DNA of 64,000 bases from Petrolisthes cinctipes (Eukaryota > Arthropoda > Malacostraca > Decapoda > Porcellanidae): assembly GCA_033782935.1 (NCBI GenBank), contig JAWQEG010001559.1:806001-870000 (forward strand). The letters are read 5' to 3'. This document shows, piece by piece, positions 11,101-23,756 of the stretch (the stretch's first letter is position 1; every line of letters starts with the position of its first letter). The translations under genes were made by a program, and so were the position numbers. The notes under the pieces were generated by a model. That model had not been told where the DNA came from. It did not search any database and saw nothing but the letters and a program-made list of their open reading frames with translations.

Positions 11101-14100
11101 GGGTGTTTTGAGCCTGAATTTGAGATATAAACGGGTACAGAAGATACATGCACATATTGACTTTGGGCATCTAAAATATCGATTTTCAGCATGTTTTGGG
11201 CCTGTATTTTGAAAATACTCTAACACGGAGTAGGCATGTACAGATTGCTTCTGGGACCCCAAAATATTGAATTTTCGGGTGTTTTGAGCTTGAATTTGAG
11301 ATATAAACGGGTACTGAAGATGCATGCACATATCGACTTTTGTGCACCTAAAAGATCGATTTTCAGTATGTTTTGAGCATGTATTTTGAAAATACTCTAA
11401 CACGGAGTAGGCATGTACAGATCGCTTCTGGGACCCCTAAATATCGAATTTTCGGGTGTTTTGGGACTGAATTCGAGATATCGACTTTTTGGCACCTAAA
11501 AGATCGATTTTTAGCATATTTTTAGCCTATATTTTGAAAATATTCTAGCACTGAGTAGGCATGTACAGATCGCTTCTGGGACCCCAAAATATCGAATTTT
11601 CGGGTGTTTAGGGCCAGAATTTGAGATATAAACGAGTACTGAAGATGCATGCACATATCGACTTTTGGGCACCTAAAAGATCGATTTTCAGTATGTTTTT
11701 GGCCTGTATTTTGAAAATACTCTAACACGGAGTAGTCATGTACAGATACCTTCTTTGACCTCTAAATATCGAATTTTCGGGTGTTATGGGTCTGAATTTG
11801 AGATATCGATTTTTTGGCACCTATAATATCGATTTTTAGCATGTTTTTAGCCTATATTTTGTAAATATTCTAGCACTGAGTAGGCATGTACAGATTGCTT
11901 CTGGGACCCCAAAATATTAAATTTTCGGGTGTTTTGAGCCTGAATTTGAGATATAAACGGGTACAGAAGATACATGCACATATTGACTTTGGGCACCAAA
12001 AATATCGATTTTCAGCATGTTTTGGGCCTGAATTTTGAAAATACTCTAACACGGAGTAGGCATGTACAGATCGCTTCTGGGACCCCAAAATATCGAATTT
12101 TCGGGTGTTTAGGGCCAGAATTTGAGATATAAACGGGTACAGAAGATGCATGCACATATCGACTTTTGGGCACCTAAAAGATCGATTTTTAGTATGTTTT
12201 AGGCCTGTATTTTGAAAATACTCTAACACGGAGTGCCTAGGCATGCACAGATACCTTCTGGGACCTCTAAATATCGAATTGTCCGGTGTTTTGGGACTGA
12301 ATTTGAGATATCGATTTTTTGGCACCTAAAATGTCGATTTTTAGCATGTTTTTAGCCTATATTTTGAAAATATTCTAGCACTGTGTAGACATGTACAGAT
12401 TGCTTCTGGGACCCCAAAATATTGAATTTTCGGGTGTTTTGAGCCTGAATTTGAGATATAAACGGGTACAGAAGATACATTGGGCATCTAAAATATCGAT
12501 TTTCAGCATGTTTTCGGCCTGAATTTTGAAAATACTCTAACACGGAGTAGGCATGTACAGATCGCTTCTGGGACCCCAAAATATCGAATTTTCGGGTGTT
12601 TAGGGCCAGAATTTGAGATATAAACGGGTACAGAAAATGCATGCACATATCGACTTTTGGGCACCTAAAAGATCGATTTTCAGTATGTTTTAGGCCTGTA
12701 TTTTGAAAATACTCTAACACGGAGTAAGCATGCACAAATACCTTCTGGGACCTCTAAATATCGAATTTTCGGGTGTTTTGGGACTGAATTTGAGATATCT
12801 ATTTTTTGGCACCTAAAATGTCGATTTTTAGCATGTTTTTAGCCTATATTTTGAAAATATTCTAGCACTGTGTAGGCATTTACAGATTGCTTCTGGGACC
12901 CCAAAATATTGAATTTTCGGGTGTTTTGAGCCTGAATTTGAGATGTAAACGGGTACAGAAGATACATGCACATATTTACTTTGGGCATCTAAAATATCGA
13001 TTTTCAGCATGTTTTGGGCCTGTATTTTGAAAGTACTCTAACACGGAGTAGGCATGTACAGATTGCTTCTGGGACCCCAAAATATTGATTTTCGGGTGTT
13101 TTGAGCCTGAATTTGAGATATAAACGGGTACTGAAGATGCATGCACATATCGACTTTTGTGCACCTAAAAGATCGATTTTCAGTATGTTTTGAGCATGTA
13201 TTTTGAAAATACTCTAACACGGAGTAGGCATGTACAGATTGCTTCTGGGACCCCTAAATATCGAATTTTCGGGTGTTTTGGGACTGAATTCGAGATATCG
13301 ACTTTTTGGCACCTAAAAGATCGATTTTTAGCATGTTTTTAGCCTATATTTTGAAAATATTCTAGCACTGAGTAGGCATGTACAGATTGCTTCTGGGACC
13401 CCAAAATATTGAATTTTCGGATGTTTTGAGCCTGAATTTGAGATATAAACGGTTACAGAAGATACATGCACATATTGTCTTTGGGCACCAAAAATATCGA
13501 TTTTCAGCATGTTTTGGGCCTGAATTTTGAAAATACTCTAACACGGAGTAGGCATGGACAGATCGCTTCTGGGACCCCAAAATATCGAATTTTCGGGTGT
13601 TTAGGGCCAGAATTTGAGATATAAACGAGTACAGAAGATGCATGCACATATCGACTTTTGTGCACCTAAAAGATCGATTTTCAGTATGTTTTTGGCCTGT
13701 ATTTTGAAAATACTCTAACACAGACCTCTAAATATCGAATTTTCGGGTGTTATGGGTCTGAATTTGAGATATCGATTTTTGGCACCTATAATATCGATTT
13801 TTAGCATGTTTTTAGCCTATATTTTGTAAATATTCTAGCACTGAGTAGGCATGTGCAGATTGCTTCTTGGACCCCAAAATATTGAATTTTCGGGTGTTTT
13901 GAGCCTGAATTTGAGATATAAACGGGTACATAAGATACATGCACATATTGACTTTGGGCACCAAAAATATCGATTTTCAGCATGTTTTGGGCCTGAATTT
14001 TGAAAATACTCTAACACGGAGTAGGCATGTACAGATCGCTCCTGGGACCCCAAAATATCGAATTTTCGGGTGTTTAGGGCCAGAATTTGAGATATAAACG

Positions 14101-15307
14101 GGTACAGAAGATGCATGCACATATCGACTTTTGGGCACCTAAAAGATCGATTTTCAGTATGCTTTTGGCCTGTATTTTGAAAATACTCTAACACGGAGTA
14201 GGCATATACAGATACCTTCTGGGACCTCTAAATATCGAATTTTCGGGTGTTTTGGGACTGAATTTGAGATATCGATTTTTTGGCACCTAAAATGTCGATT
14301 TTTAGCATGTTTTTAGCCTATATTTTGAAAATATTCTAGCACAGTGTAGGCATGTACAGATTGCTTCTGGAATCCCAAAATATTGAATTTTCGGGTGTTT
14401 TGAGCCTGAATTTGAGATATAAACGGGTACAGAAGATACATGCACATATTGACTTTGGGCATCTAAAATATCGATTTTCAGCATGTTTTGGGCCTGTATT
14501 TTGAAAATACTCTAACACTGAGTAGGCATGTACAGATTGCTTCTGGGACCCCAAAATATTGAATTTTCGGGTGTTTTGAGCCTGAATTTGAGATATAAAC
14601 GGGTACAGAAGATACATGCACATATTGACTTTGGGCATCTAAAATATCGATTTTCAGCATGTTTTGGGCCTGTATTTTGAAAATACTCTAACACTGAGTA
14701 GGCATGTACAGATTGCTTCTGGGACCCCAAAATATTGAATTTTCGGGTGTTTTGAGCCTGAATTTGAGATATAAACGGGTACTGAAGATGCATGCACATA
14801 TCGACTTTTGTGCACCTAAAAGATCGATTTTCAGTATGTTTTGAGCATGTATTTTGAAAATACTCTAACACGGAGTAGGCATGTACAGATCGCTTCTGGG
14901 GCCCCTAAATATCGAATTTTCGGGTGTTTTGGGACTGAATTTGAGATATCGACTTTTTGGCACCTAAAAGATCGATTTTTAGCATGTTTTAAGCCTATAT
15001 TTTGAAAATATTCTAGCACTGAGTAGACATGTACAGATCGCTTCTGGGACCCCAAAATATCGAATTTTCGGGTGTTTAGGGCCAGAATTTGAGATATAAA
15101 CGGGTACAGAAGATACATGCACATATTGACTTTGGGCACCAAAAATATCGATTTTCAGCATGTTTTGGGCCTGAATTTTGAAAATACTCTAACACGGAGT
15201 AGGCATGTACAGATACCTTCTGGGACCTCTAAATATCGAATTTTCGGGTGTTTTGGGACTGAATTTGAGATATCGATTTTTTGGCACCTAAAATGTCGAT
15301 TTTTAGC
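8185..15307. repeat. HOR block 3: second copy of the large 5' duplication
   Basis: Units start at 8185 (325), 8510, 9011, 9512, 10013, 10514, 11015 (501 each), 11516 (325), 11841 (505), 12346 (487), 12833 (500), 13333 (473), 13806 (501), 14307 (677) and 14984 (324). The length string repeats block 1 with two changes: units 10013 and 10514 are extra (+1002 bp), and unit 11516 has lost one monomer relative to 2685 (-176 bp). The offset to copy 1 therefore moves from 7829 to 8831 to 8655 bp. Confidence 0.92.
11015..11515. repeat. Representative HOR-2 unit (A-B2-C2, 501 bp)
   Basis: A at 11015-11190, B2 at 11191-11367, C2 at 11368-11515. In this haplotype A ends GGCATCTAAAATATCG. B2 has GATTGCTTCT, AATATTGAATT, TTTTGAGC and GTACTGAAG, with TTTTGTGCACC in place of TTTTGGGCACC. 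C2 opens ATGTTTTGAGCATGTATTTT and has GATCGCTTCTGGGACCCCTA, GATATCGACTTTTTGGCACC and AAAAGATCG. These marks travel together, so B2 and C2 form a linked set distinct from B1 and C1. B2 looks like an A-type front joined to a B-type tail. The same unit occurs near-identically at 2184-2684. Confidence 0.9.
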
Positions 15308-18303
15308 ATGTTTTTAGCCTATATTTTGAAAATATTCTAGCACTGTGTAGGCATGTACAGATTGCTTCTGGGACCCCAAAATATTGAATTTTCGGGTGTT
15401 TTGAGCCTGAATTTGAGATATAAACGGGTACAGAAGATACATGCACATATTGACTTTGGGCACCAAAAATATCGATTTTCAGCATGTTTTGGGACTGAAT
15501 TTTGAAAATACTCTAACACGGAGTAGGCATGTACAGATCGCTTCTGGGACCCCAAAATATCGAATTTTCGGGTGTTTAGGGCCAGAATTTGAGATATAAA
15601 CGGGTACAGAAGATGCATGCACATATCGACTTTTGGGCACCTAAAAGATCGATTTTCAGTATGTTTTTGGCCTGTATTTTGAAAATACTCTAACACGGAG
15701 TAGGCATGTACAGATACCTTCTGGGACCTCTAAATATCGAATTTTCGGGTGTTTTGGGACTGAATTTGAGATATCGATTTTTTGGCACCTAAAATGTCGA
15801 TTTTTAGCATGTTTTTAGCTTATATTTTGAAAATATTCTAGCACTGTGTAGGCATGTACAGATTGCTTCTGGGACCCCAAAATATTGAATTTTCGGGTGT
15901 TTTGAGCCTGAATTTGAGATATAAACGGGTACAGAAGATACATGCACTTATTGACTTTGGGCACCAAAAATATCGATTTTCAGCATGTTTTGGGCCTGAA
16001 TTTTGAAAATACTCTAACACGGAGTAGGCATGTACAGATTGCTTCTGGGACCCCAAAATATCGAATTTTCGGGTGTTTAGGGCCAGAATTTGAGATATAA
16101 ACGGGTACAGAAGATGCATGCACATATCGACTTTTGGGCACCTAAAAGATCGATTTTCAGTATGTTTTTGGCCTGTATTTTGAAAATACTCTAACACGGA
16201 GTAGGCATGTACAGATACCTTCTGGGACCTCTAAATATCGAATTTTCGGGTGTTATGGGACTGAATTTGAGATATCGATTTTTTTGCACCTAAAATATCG
16301 ATTTTCAGCATGTTTCGGGCCTGAATTTTGAAAATACTCTAACACGGAGTAGGCATGTACAGATCGCTTCAGGGACCCCAAAATATCGAATTTTCGGGTG
16401 TTTAGGGCCAGAATTTGAGATATAAACGGGTACAGAAGAAGCATGCACATATCGACTTTTGGGCACTTAAAAGATCGATTTTCAGTATGTTTTTGGCCTG
16501 TATTTTGAAAATACTCTAACACGGAGTAGGCATGTACAAATACCTTCTGGGACCTCTAAATATCGAATTTTCGGGTATTTTGGAACTGAATTTGAAATAT
16601 CGATTTTTTGGAACCTAAAATGTCGATTTTTAGCATGTTTTTAGCCTATATTTTGAAAATATTCTAGCACTGTGTAGGCATGTACAGATTGCTCCTGGGA
16701 CCCCAAAATATTGAATTTTCGGGTGTTTTGAGCCTGAATTTGAGATATAAACGGGTACAGAAGATACATGCACATATTGACTTTGGGCATCTAAAATATC
16801 GATTTTCAGCATGTTTTGGGCCTGTATTTTGAAAATACTCTAACACTGAGTAGGCATGTACAGATTGCTTCTGGGACCCCAAAATATTGAATTTTCGGTT
16901 GTTTTGAGCCTGAATTTGAGATATAAACGGGTACAGAAGATACATGCACATATTGACTTTGGGCACCAAAAATATCGATTTTCAGCATGTTTTGGGCCTG
17001 AATTTTGAAAATACTCTAACACGGAGTAGGCATGTACAGATCGCTTCTGGGACCCCAAAATATCGAATTTCGGGCCAGAATTTGAGATATAAACGGGTAC
17101 AGAAGATGCATGCACATATCGACTTTTGGGCACCTAAAAGATCGATTTTCAGTATGTTTTTAGCTTGTATTTTGAAAATACTCTAACACGGAGTAGGCAT
17201 GTACAGATACCTTCTGGGACCTCTAAATATCGAATTTTCGGGTGTTTTGGGACTGAATTTGAGATATCGATTTTTTGGCACTTTAAATGTCGATTTTTAG
17301 CATGTTTTTAGCTTATATTTTGAAAATATTCTAGCACTGTGTAGGCATGTACAGATTGCTTCTGGGACCCCAAAATATTGAATTTTCGGGTGTTTTGAGC
17401 CTGAATTTGAGATATAAACGGGTACAGAAGATACATGCACATATTGACTTTGGGCACCAAAAATATCGATTTTCAGCATGTTTTGGGACTGAATTTTGAA
17501 AATACTCTAACACGGAGTAGGCATGTACAGATCGCTTCTGGGACCCCAAAATATCGAATTTTCGGGTGTTTAGGGCCAGAATTTGAGATATAAACGGGTA
17601 CAGAAGATGCATGCACATATCGACTTTTGGGCACCTAAAAGATCGATTTTCAGTATGTTTTTGGCCTGTATTTTGAAAATACTCTAACACGGAGTAGGCA
17701 TGTACAGATACCTTCTGGGACCTCTAAATATCGAATTTTCGGGTGTTTTGGGACTGAATTTGAGATATCGATTTTTTGGCACCTAAAATGTCGATTTTTA
17801 GCATGTTTTTAGCTTATATTTTGAAAATATTCTAGCACTGTGTAGGCATGTACAGATTGCTTCTGGGACCCCAAAATATTGAATTTTCGGGTGTTTTGAG
17901 CCTGAATTTGAGATATAAACGGGTACAGAAGATACATGCACATATTGACTTTGGGCAACAAAAATATCGATTTTCAGCATGTTTTGGGCCTGAATTTTGA
18001 AAATACTCTAACACGGAGTAGGCATGTACAGATCGCTTCTGGGACCCCAAAATATCGAATTTTCGGGTGTTTTGGGACTGAATTTGAGATATAAACGGGT
18101 ACAGAAGATGCATGCACATATCGACTTTTGGGCACCTAAAAGATCGATTTTCAGTATGTTTTTGGCCTGTATATTGAAAATACTCTAACACGGAGTAGGC
18201 ATGTACAGATACCTTCTGGGACCCCTAAATATCGAATTTTTGGGTGTTTTGGGACTGAATTTGATATATCGACTTTTTGGCACCTAAAAGATCGATTTTT
18301 AGC
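15308..18303. repeat. HOR block 4: mainly HOR-1 with one tetramer
   Basis: Units start at 15308, 15809 (501 each), 16310 (325, B-C only, lacking A), 16635 (667, A-A-short B-C), 17302 and 17803 (501 each). The monomer at about 17979-18155 carries the C-type mark TTTTGGGACTGAA yet keeps the 29 bp that C lacks, so it is a B/C hybrid or a relic. From about 16.55 to 17.9 kb the sequence resembles 21.0-22.6 kb. Confidence 0.88.
16987..17153. repeat. Truncated B monomer (167 bp), copy 1
   Basis: It reads ATCGAATTTCGGGCCAG where normal B has ATCGAATTTTCGGGTGTTTAGGGCCAG, a 10 bp loss between two GGG-containing stretches. The same deletion occurs at 21625-21791 and 23118-23284 and nowhere else noticed, so all three derive from one event. 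Confidence 0.9.
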
Positions 18304-19275
18304 ATATTTTTAGCCTATATTTTGAAAATATTCTAGCACCGAGTAGGCATGTACAGATTGCTTCTGGGACCCCAAAATATTGAATTTTCGGTTGTTTTGA
18401 GCCTGAATTTGAGATATAAACGGGTACAGAAGATACATGCACATATTGACTTTGGGCACCAAAAAGATCGATTTTCAGTATGTTTTTGGCCTGTATTTTG
18501 AAAATACTCTAACACGGAGTAGGCATGTACAGATACCTTCTGGGACCTCTAAATATCGAATTTTCGGGTGTTTTGGGACTGAATTTGAGATATCAATTTT
18601 TTGGCACCTAAAATTTCGATTTTTAGCATGTTTTTAGCCTATATTTTGAAAATATTCTAGCACTGTGTAGGCATGTACAGATTGCTTCTGGGGCCCCAAA
18701 ATATTGAATTTTCGGGTGTTTTGAGCCTGAATTTGAGATATAAACGGGTACAGAAGATACTTGCACATATTGACTTTGTGCACCTAAAAGATCGATTTTC
18801 AGTATGTTTTGAGCATGTATTTTGAAAATACTCTAACACGAAGTAGGCATGTACAGATCGCTTCTGGGACCCCTAAATATCGAATTTTCGGGTGTTTTGG
18901 GACTGAATTTGAGATATCGACTTTTTGGCAACTAAAAGATCGATTTTTAGCATGTTTTTAGCCTATATTTTGAAAATATTCTAGCACTGAGTAGGCATGT
19001 ACAGATTGCTTCTGGGACCCCAAAATATTGAATTTTCGGGTGTTTTTAGCCTGAATTTGAGATATAAACGGGTACAGAAGATACATGCACATATTTACTT
19101 TGGGCACCAAAAATATCGATTTTCAGCATGTTTTGGGCCTTAATTTTGAAAATACTCTAACACGGAGTAGGCATGTACAGATACCTTCTGGGACCTCTAA
19201 ATATCGAATTTTCGGGTGTTTTGGGACTGAATTTGAGATATAAAATTTTTGGCACCTAAAATGTCGATTTTTAGC
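18304..19275. repeat. HOR block 5: three consecutive 324 bp dimers
   Basis: Units 18304, 18628 and 18952 are each 324 bp (176 + 148), so the B position is missing three times in a row. This is the longest local run of dimers in the window. The joints differ: the first has CACCAAAAAGATCG, the second TTTGTGCACCTAAAAG, and the third keeps the A-type CACCAAAAATATCG. They therefore look like separate A/B fusions and not one amplified dimer. Confidence 0.88.
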
Positions 19276-21624
19276 ATGTTTTTAGCATATATTTTGAAAA
19301 TATTCTAGCACTGTGTAGGCATGTACAGATTGCTTCTGGGACCCCAAAATATTGAATTTTCGGGTGTTTTGAGCCTGAATTTGAGATATAAACGGGTACA
19401 GAAGATACATGCACATATTGACTTTGGGCATCTAAAATATCGATTTTCAGCATGTTTTGGGCCTGTATTTTGAAAATACTCTAACACTGAGTAGGCATGT
19501 ACAGATTGCTTCTGGGACCCCTAAATATCGAATTTTCGGGTGTTTTGATCCTGAATTTGAGATATAAACGGGAACTGAAGATGCATGCACATATCGACTT
19601 TTGTGCACCTAAAAGATCGATTTTCAGTATGTTTTGAGCATGTATTTTGAAAATACTCTAACACGGAGTAGGCATGTACAGATCGCTTCTGGGACCTCTA
19701 AATATCGAATTTTCGGGTGTTTTGGGACTGAATTTGAGATATCGATTTTTTGGCACCTAAAAGATCGATTTTTAGCATGTTTTTAGCCTATATTTTGAAA
19801 ATATTCTAGCACTGTGTAGGCATGTACAGATTGCTTCTGGGACCCCAAAATATTGAATTTTCGGGTGTATTGAGCCTGAATTTGAGATATAAACGGGTAC
19901 AGAAGATACATGCACATATTGACTTTGGGCATCTAAAATATCGATTTTCAGCATGTTTTGGGCCTGTATTTTGAAAATACTCTAACACTGAGTAGGCATG
20001 TACAGATTGCTTCTGGGACCCCAAAATATTGAATTTTCGGGTGTTTTGAGCCTGAATTTGAGATATAAACGGGTACTGAAGATGCATGCACATATCGACT
20101 TTTGTGCACCTAAAAGATCGATTTTCAGTATGTTTTGAGCATGTATTTTGAAAATACTCTAACACGGAGTAGACATGTACAGATCGCTTCTGGGACTAGC
20201 CCTAAATATCGAATTTTCGGGTGTTTTGGGACTGAATTTGAGATATCGACTTTTGGGCACCTAAAAGATCGATTTTTAGCATGTTTTTAGCCTATATTTT
20301 GAAAATATTCTAGCACTGAGTAGGCATGTACAGATTGCTTCTGGGACCCCAAAATATTGAATTTTCGGGTGTTTTGAGCCTGAATTTGAGATATAAACGG
20401 GTACAGAAGATACATGCACATATTGACTTTGGGCATCTAAAATATCGATTTTCAGCATGTTTTGGGCCTGTATTTTGAAAATACTCTAACACTGAGTAGG
20501 CATGTACAGATCGCTTCTGGGACCCCAAAATATCGAATTTTCGGGTGTTTAGGGCAAGAATTTGAGATATAAACGGGTACAGAAGATGCATGCACATATC
20601 GACTTTTGGGCACCTAAAAGATCGATTTTCAGTATGTTTTTGGCCTGTATTTTGAAAATACTCTAACACGGAGTAGGCATGTACAGATACCTTCTGGGAC
20701 CTCTAAATATCGAATTTTCGGGTGTTTTGGGACTGAATTTGAGATATCGATTTTTTGGCACCTAAAATGTCGATTTTTAGCATGTTTTTAGCCTATATTT
20801 TGAAAATATTCTAGCACTGTGTAGGCATGTACAGATTGCTTCTGGGACCCCAAAATATTGAATTTTCAGGTGTTTTGAGCCTGAATTTGAGATATAAACG
20901 GGTACAGAAGATACATGCACATATTGACTTTGGGCATCTAAAATATCGATTTTCAGCATGTTTTGGGCCTGTATTTTGAATATACTCTAACACTGAGTAG
21001 GCGCTTCTGGGACCCCAAAACATTGAATTTTCGGGTATTTTGGAACTGAATTTGATATATCGATTTTTTGGCACCTAAAATGTCGATTTTTAGCATGTTT
21101 TTAGCCTATATTTTGAAAATATTCTAGCACTGTGTAGGCATGTACAGATTGCTCCTGGGACCCCAAAATATTGAATTTTCGGGTGTTTTGAGCCTGAATT
21201 TGAGATATAAACGGGTACAGAAGATACATGCACATATTGACTTTGGGCATCTAAAATATCGATTTTCAGCATGTTTTGGGCCTGTATTTTGAAAATACTC
21301 TAACACTGAGTAGGCATGTACAGATTGCTTCTGGGACCCCAAAATATTGAATTTTCGGGTGTTTTGAGCCTGAATTTGAAATATAAACGGGTACTGAAGA
21401 TGCATGCACATATCGACTTTTGTGCACCTAAAAGATCGATTTTCAGTATGTTTTGAGCATGTATTTTGAAAATACTCTAACACGGAGTAGGCATGTACAG
21501 ATCGCTTCTGGGACCCCTAAATATCGAATTTTCGGGTGTTTTGAGCCTGAATTTGAGATATAAACGGGTACTGAAGATGCATGCACATATCGACTTTTGT
21601 GCACCTAAAAGATCGATTTTCAGC

Positions 21625-21791
21625 ATGTTTTGGGCCTGAATTTTGAAAATACTCTAACACGGAGTAGGCATGTACAGATTGCTTCTGGGACCCCAAAATA
21701 TCGAATTTCGGGCCAGAATTTGAGATATAAACGGGTACAGAAGATGCATGCACATATCGACTTTTGGGCACCTAAAAGATCGATTTTCAGT
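21625..21791. repeat. Truncated B monomer (167 bp), copy 2
   Basis: Same 10 bp loss as at 16987-17153, offset 4638 bp. It sits as the fourth monomer of the 845 bp pentamer and differs from copy 1 by GATTGCTTCT in place of GATCGCTTCT. Confidence 0.9.
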
Positions 21792-23117
21792 ATGTTTTTA
21801 GCTTGTATTTTGAAAATACTCTAACACGGAGTAGGCATGTACAGATACCTTCTGGGACCTCTAAATATCGAATTTTCGGGTGTTTTGGGACTGAATTTGA
21901 GATATCGATTTTTTGGCACTTTAAATGTCGATTTTTAGCATGTTTTTAGCTTATATTTTGAAAATATTCTAGCACTGTGTAGGCATGTACAGATTGCTTC
22001 TGGGACCCCAAAATATTGAATTTTCGGGTGTTTTGAGCCTGAATTTGAGATATAAACGGGTACAGAAGATACATGCACATATTGACTTTGGGCACCAAAA
22101 ATATCGATTTTCAGCATGTTTTGGGCCTGAATTTTGAAAATACTCTAACACGGAGTAGGCATGTACAGATCGCTTCTGGGACCCCAAAATATCGAATTTT
22201 CGGGTGTTTAGGGCCAGAATTTGAGATATAAACGGGTACAGAAGATGCATGCACATATCGACTTTTGGGCACCTAAAAGATCGATTTTCAGTATGTTTTT
22301 GGCCTGTATTTTGAAAATACTCTAACAAGGAGTAGGCATGTACACATACCTTCTGGGACCTCTAAATATCGAATTTTCGGGTGTTTTGGGACTGAATTTG
22401 AGATATCGATTTTTTGGCACCTAAAATATCGATTTTCAGCATGTTTTTAGCCTATATTTTGAAAATATTCTAGCACTGTGTAGGCATGTACAGATTGCTT
22501 CTGGGACCCCAAAATATTGAATTTTCGGGTGTTTTGAGCCTGAATTTGAGATATAAACGGGTACAGAAGATACATGCACATATTGACTTTGGGCATCTAA
22601 AATATCGATTTTCAGCATGTTTTGGGCCTGTATTTTGAAAATACTCTAACACGGAGTAGGCATGTACAGATCGCTTCTGGAACCCCTAAATATCGAATTT
22701 TCGGGTGTTTTGGGACTGAATTTGAGATATCGATTTTTTGGCACCTAAAATGTCGATTTTTAGCATGTTTTTAGCCTATATTTTGAAAATATTCTAGCAC
22801 TGAGTAGGCATGTACAGATTGCTTCTGGGACCCCAAAATATTGAATTTTCGGGTGTTTTGAGCCTGAATTTGAGATATAAACGGGTACAGAAGATACATG
22901 CACATATTGACTTTGGGCACCAAAAATATCGATTTTCAGCATGTTTTGGGCCTGAATTTTGAAAATACTCTAACACGGAGTAGGCATGTACAGATCGCTT
23001 CTGGGACCCCAAAATATCGAATTTTCGGGTGTTTTGAGCCTGAATTTGAGATATAAACGGGTACTGAAGATGCATGCACATATCGACTTTTGTGCACCTA
23101 AAAGATCGATTTTCAGC

Positions 23118-23284
23118 ATGTTTTGGGCCTGAATTTTGAAAATACTCTAACACGGAGCAGGCATGTACAGATTGCTTCTGGGACCCCAAAATATCGAATT
23201 TCGGGCCAGAATTTGAGATATAAACGGGTACAGAAGATGCATGCACATATCGACTTTTGGGCACCTAAAAGATCGATTTTCAGT
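23118..23284. repeat. Truncated B monomer (167 bp), copy 3
   Basis: Same 10 bp loss, offset 1493 bp from copy 2, with which it shares GATTGCTTCT. It has a private GGAGCAGGCATG (23156) and lies in the 668 bp tetramer. Confidence 0.9.
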
Positions 23285-23756
23285 ATGTTTTTAGCCTGTA
23301 TTTTGAAAATACTCTAACACGGAGTAGGCATGTACAGATACCTTCTGGGACCTCTAAATATCGAATTTTCGGGTGTTTTGGGACTGAATTTGAGATATCG
23401 ATTTTTTGGCACCTAAAATGTCGATTTTTAGCATGTTTTTAGCTTATATTTTGAAAATATTCTAGCACTGTGTAGGCATGTACAGATTGCTTCTGGGACC
23501 CCAAAATATTGAATTTTCGGGTGTTTTGAGCCTGAATTTGAGATATAAACGGGTACAGAAGATACATGCACATATTGACTTTGGGCACCAAAAATATCGA
23601 TTTTCAGCATGTTTTGGGCCTGAATTTTGAAAATACTCTAACACGGAGTAGGCATGTACAGATCGCTTCTGGGACCCCTAAATATCGAATTTTCGGGTGT
23701 TTTAGGACTGAATTTGAGATATCGACTTTTTGGCACCTAAAAGATCGATTTTTAGC

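Larger units (their letters stand above)
19276..23756. repeat. HOR block 6: irregular units, including a pentamer
   Basis: Units start at 19276 (501), 19777 (504, extra TAG near 20196), 20281 (501), 20782 (313, an 11 bp deletion near 21003), 21095 (845, five monomers), 21940 (501), 22441 (324), 22765 (668, four monomers) and 23433 (324). The 167 bp truncated B monomer appears in the pentamer and in the 668 bp unit. Offsets of 4638 bp (to block 4) and 1493 bp (within this block) link the copies. Confidence 0.88.

Noticed and set aside
1..15113. Virus or integrated element with long terminal repeats, from the large duplicated segments
   Set aside because: Both copies and everything between them are the same satellite; there is no internal unique coding sequence.
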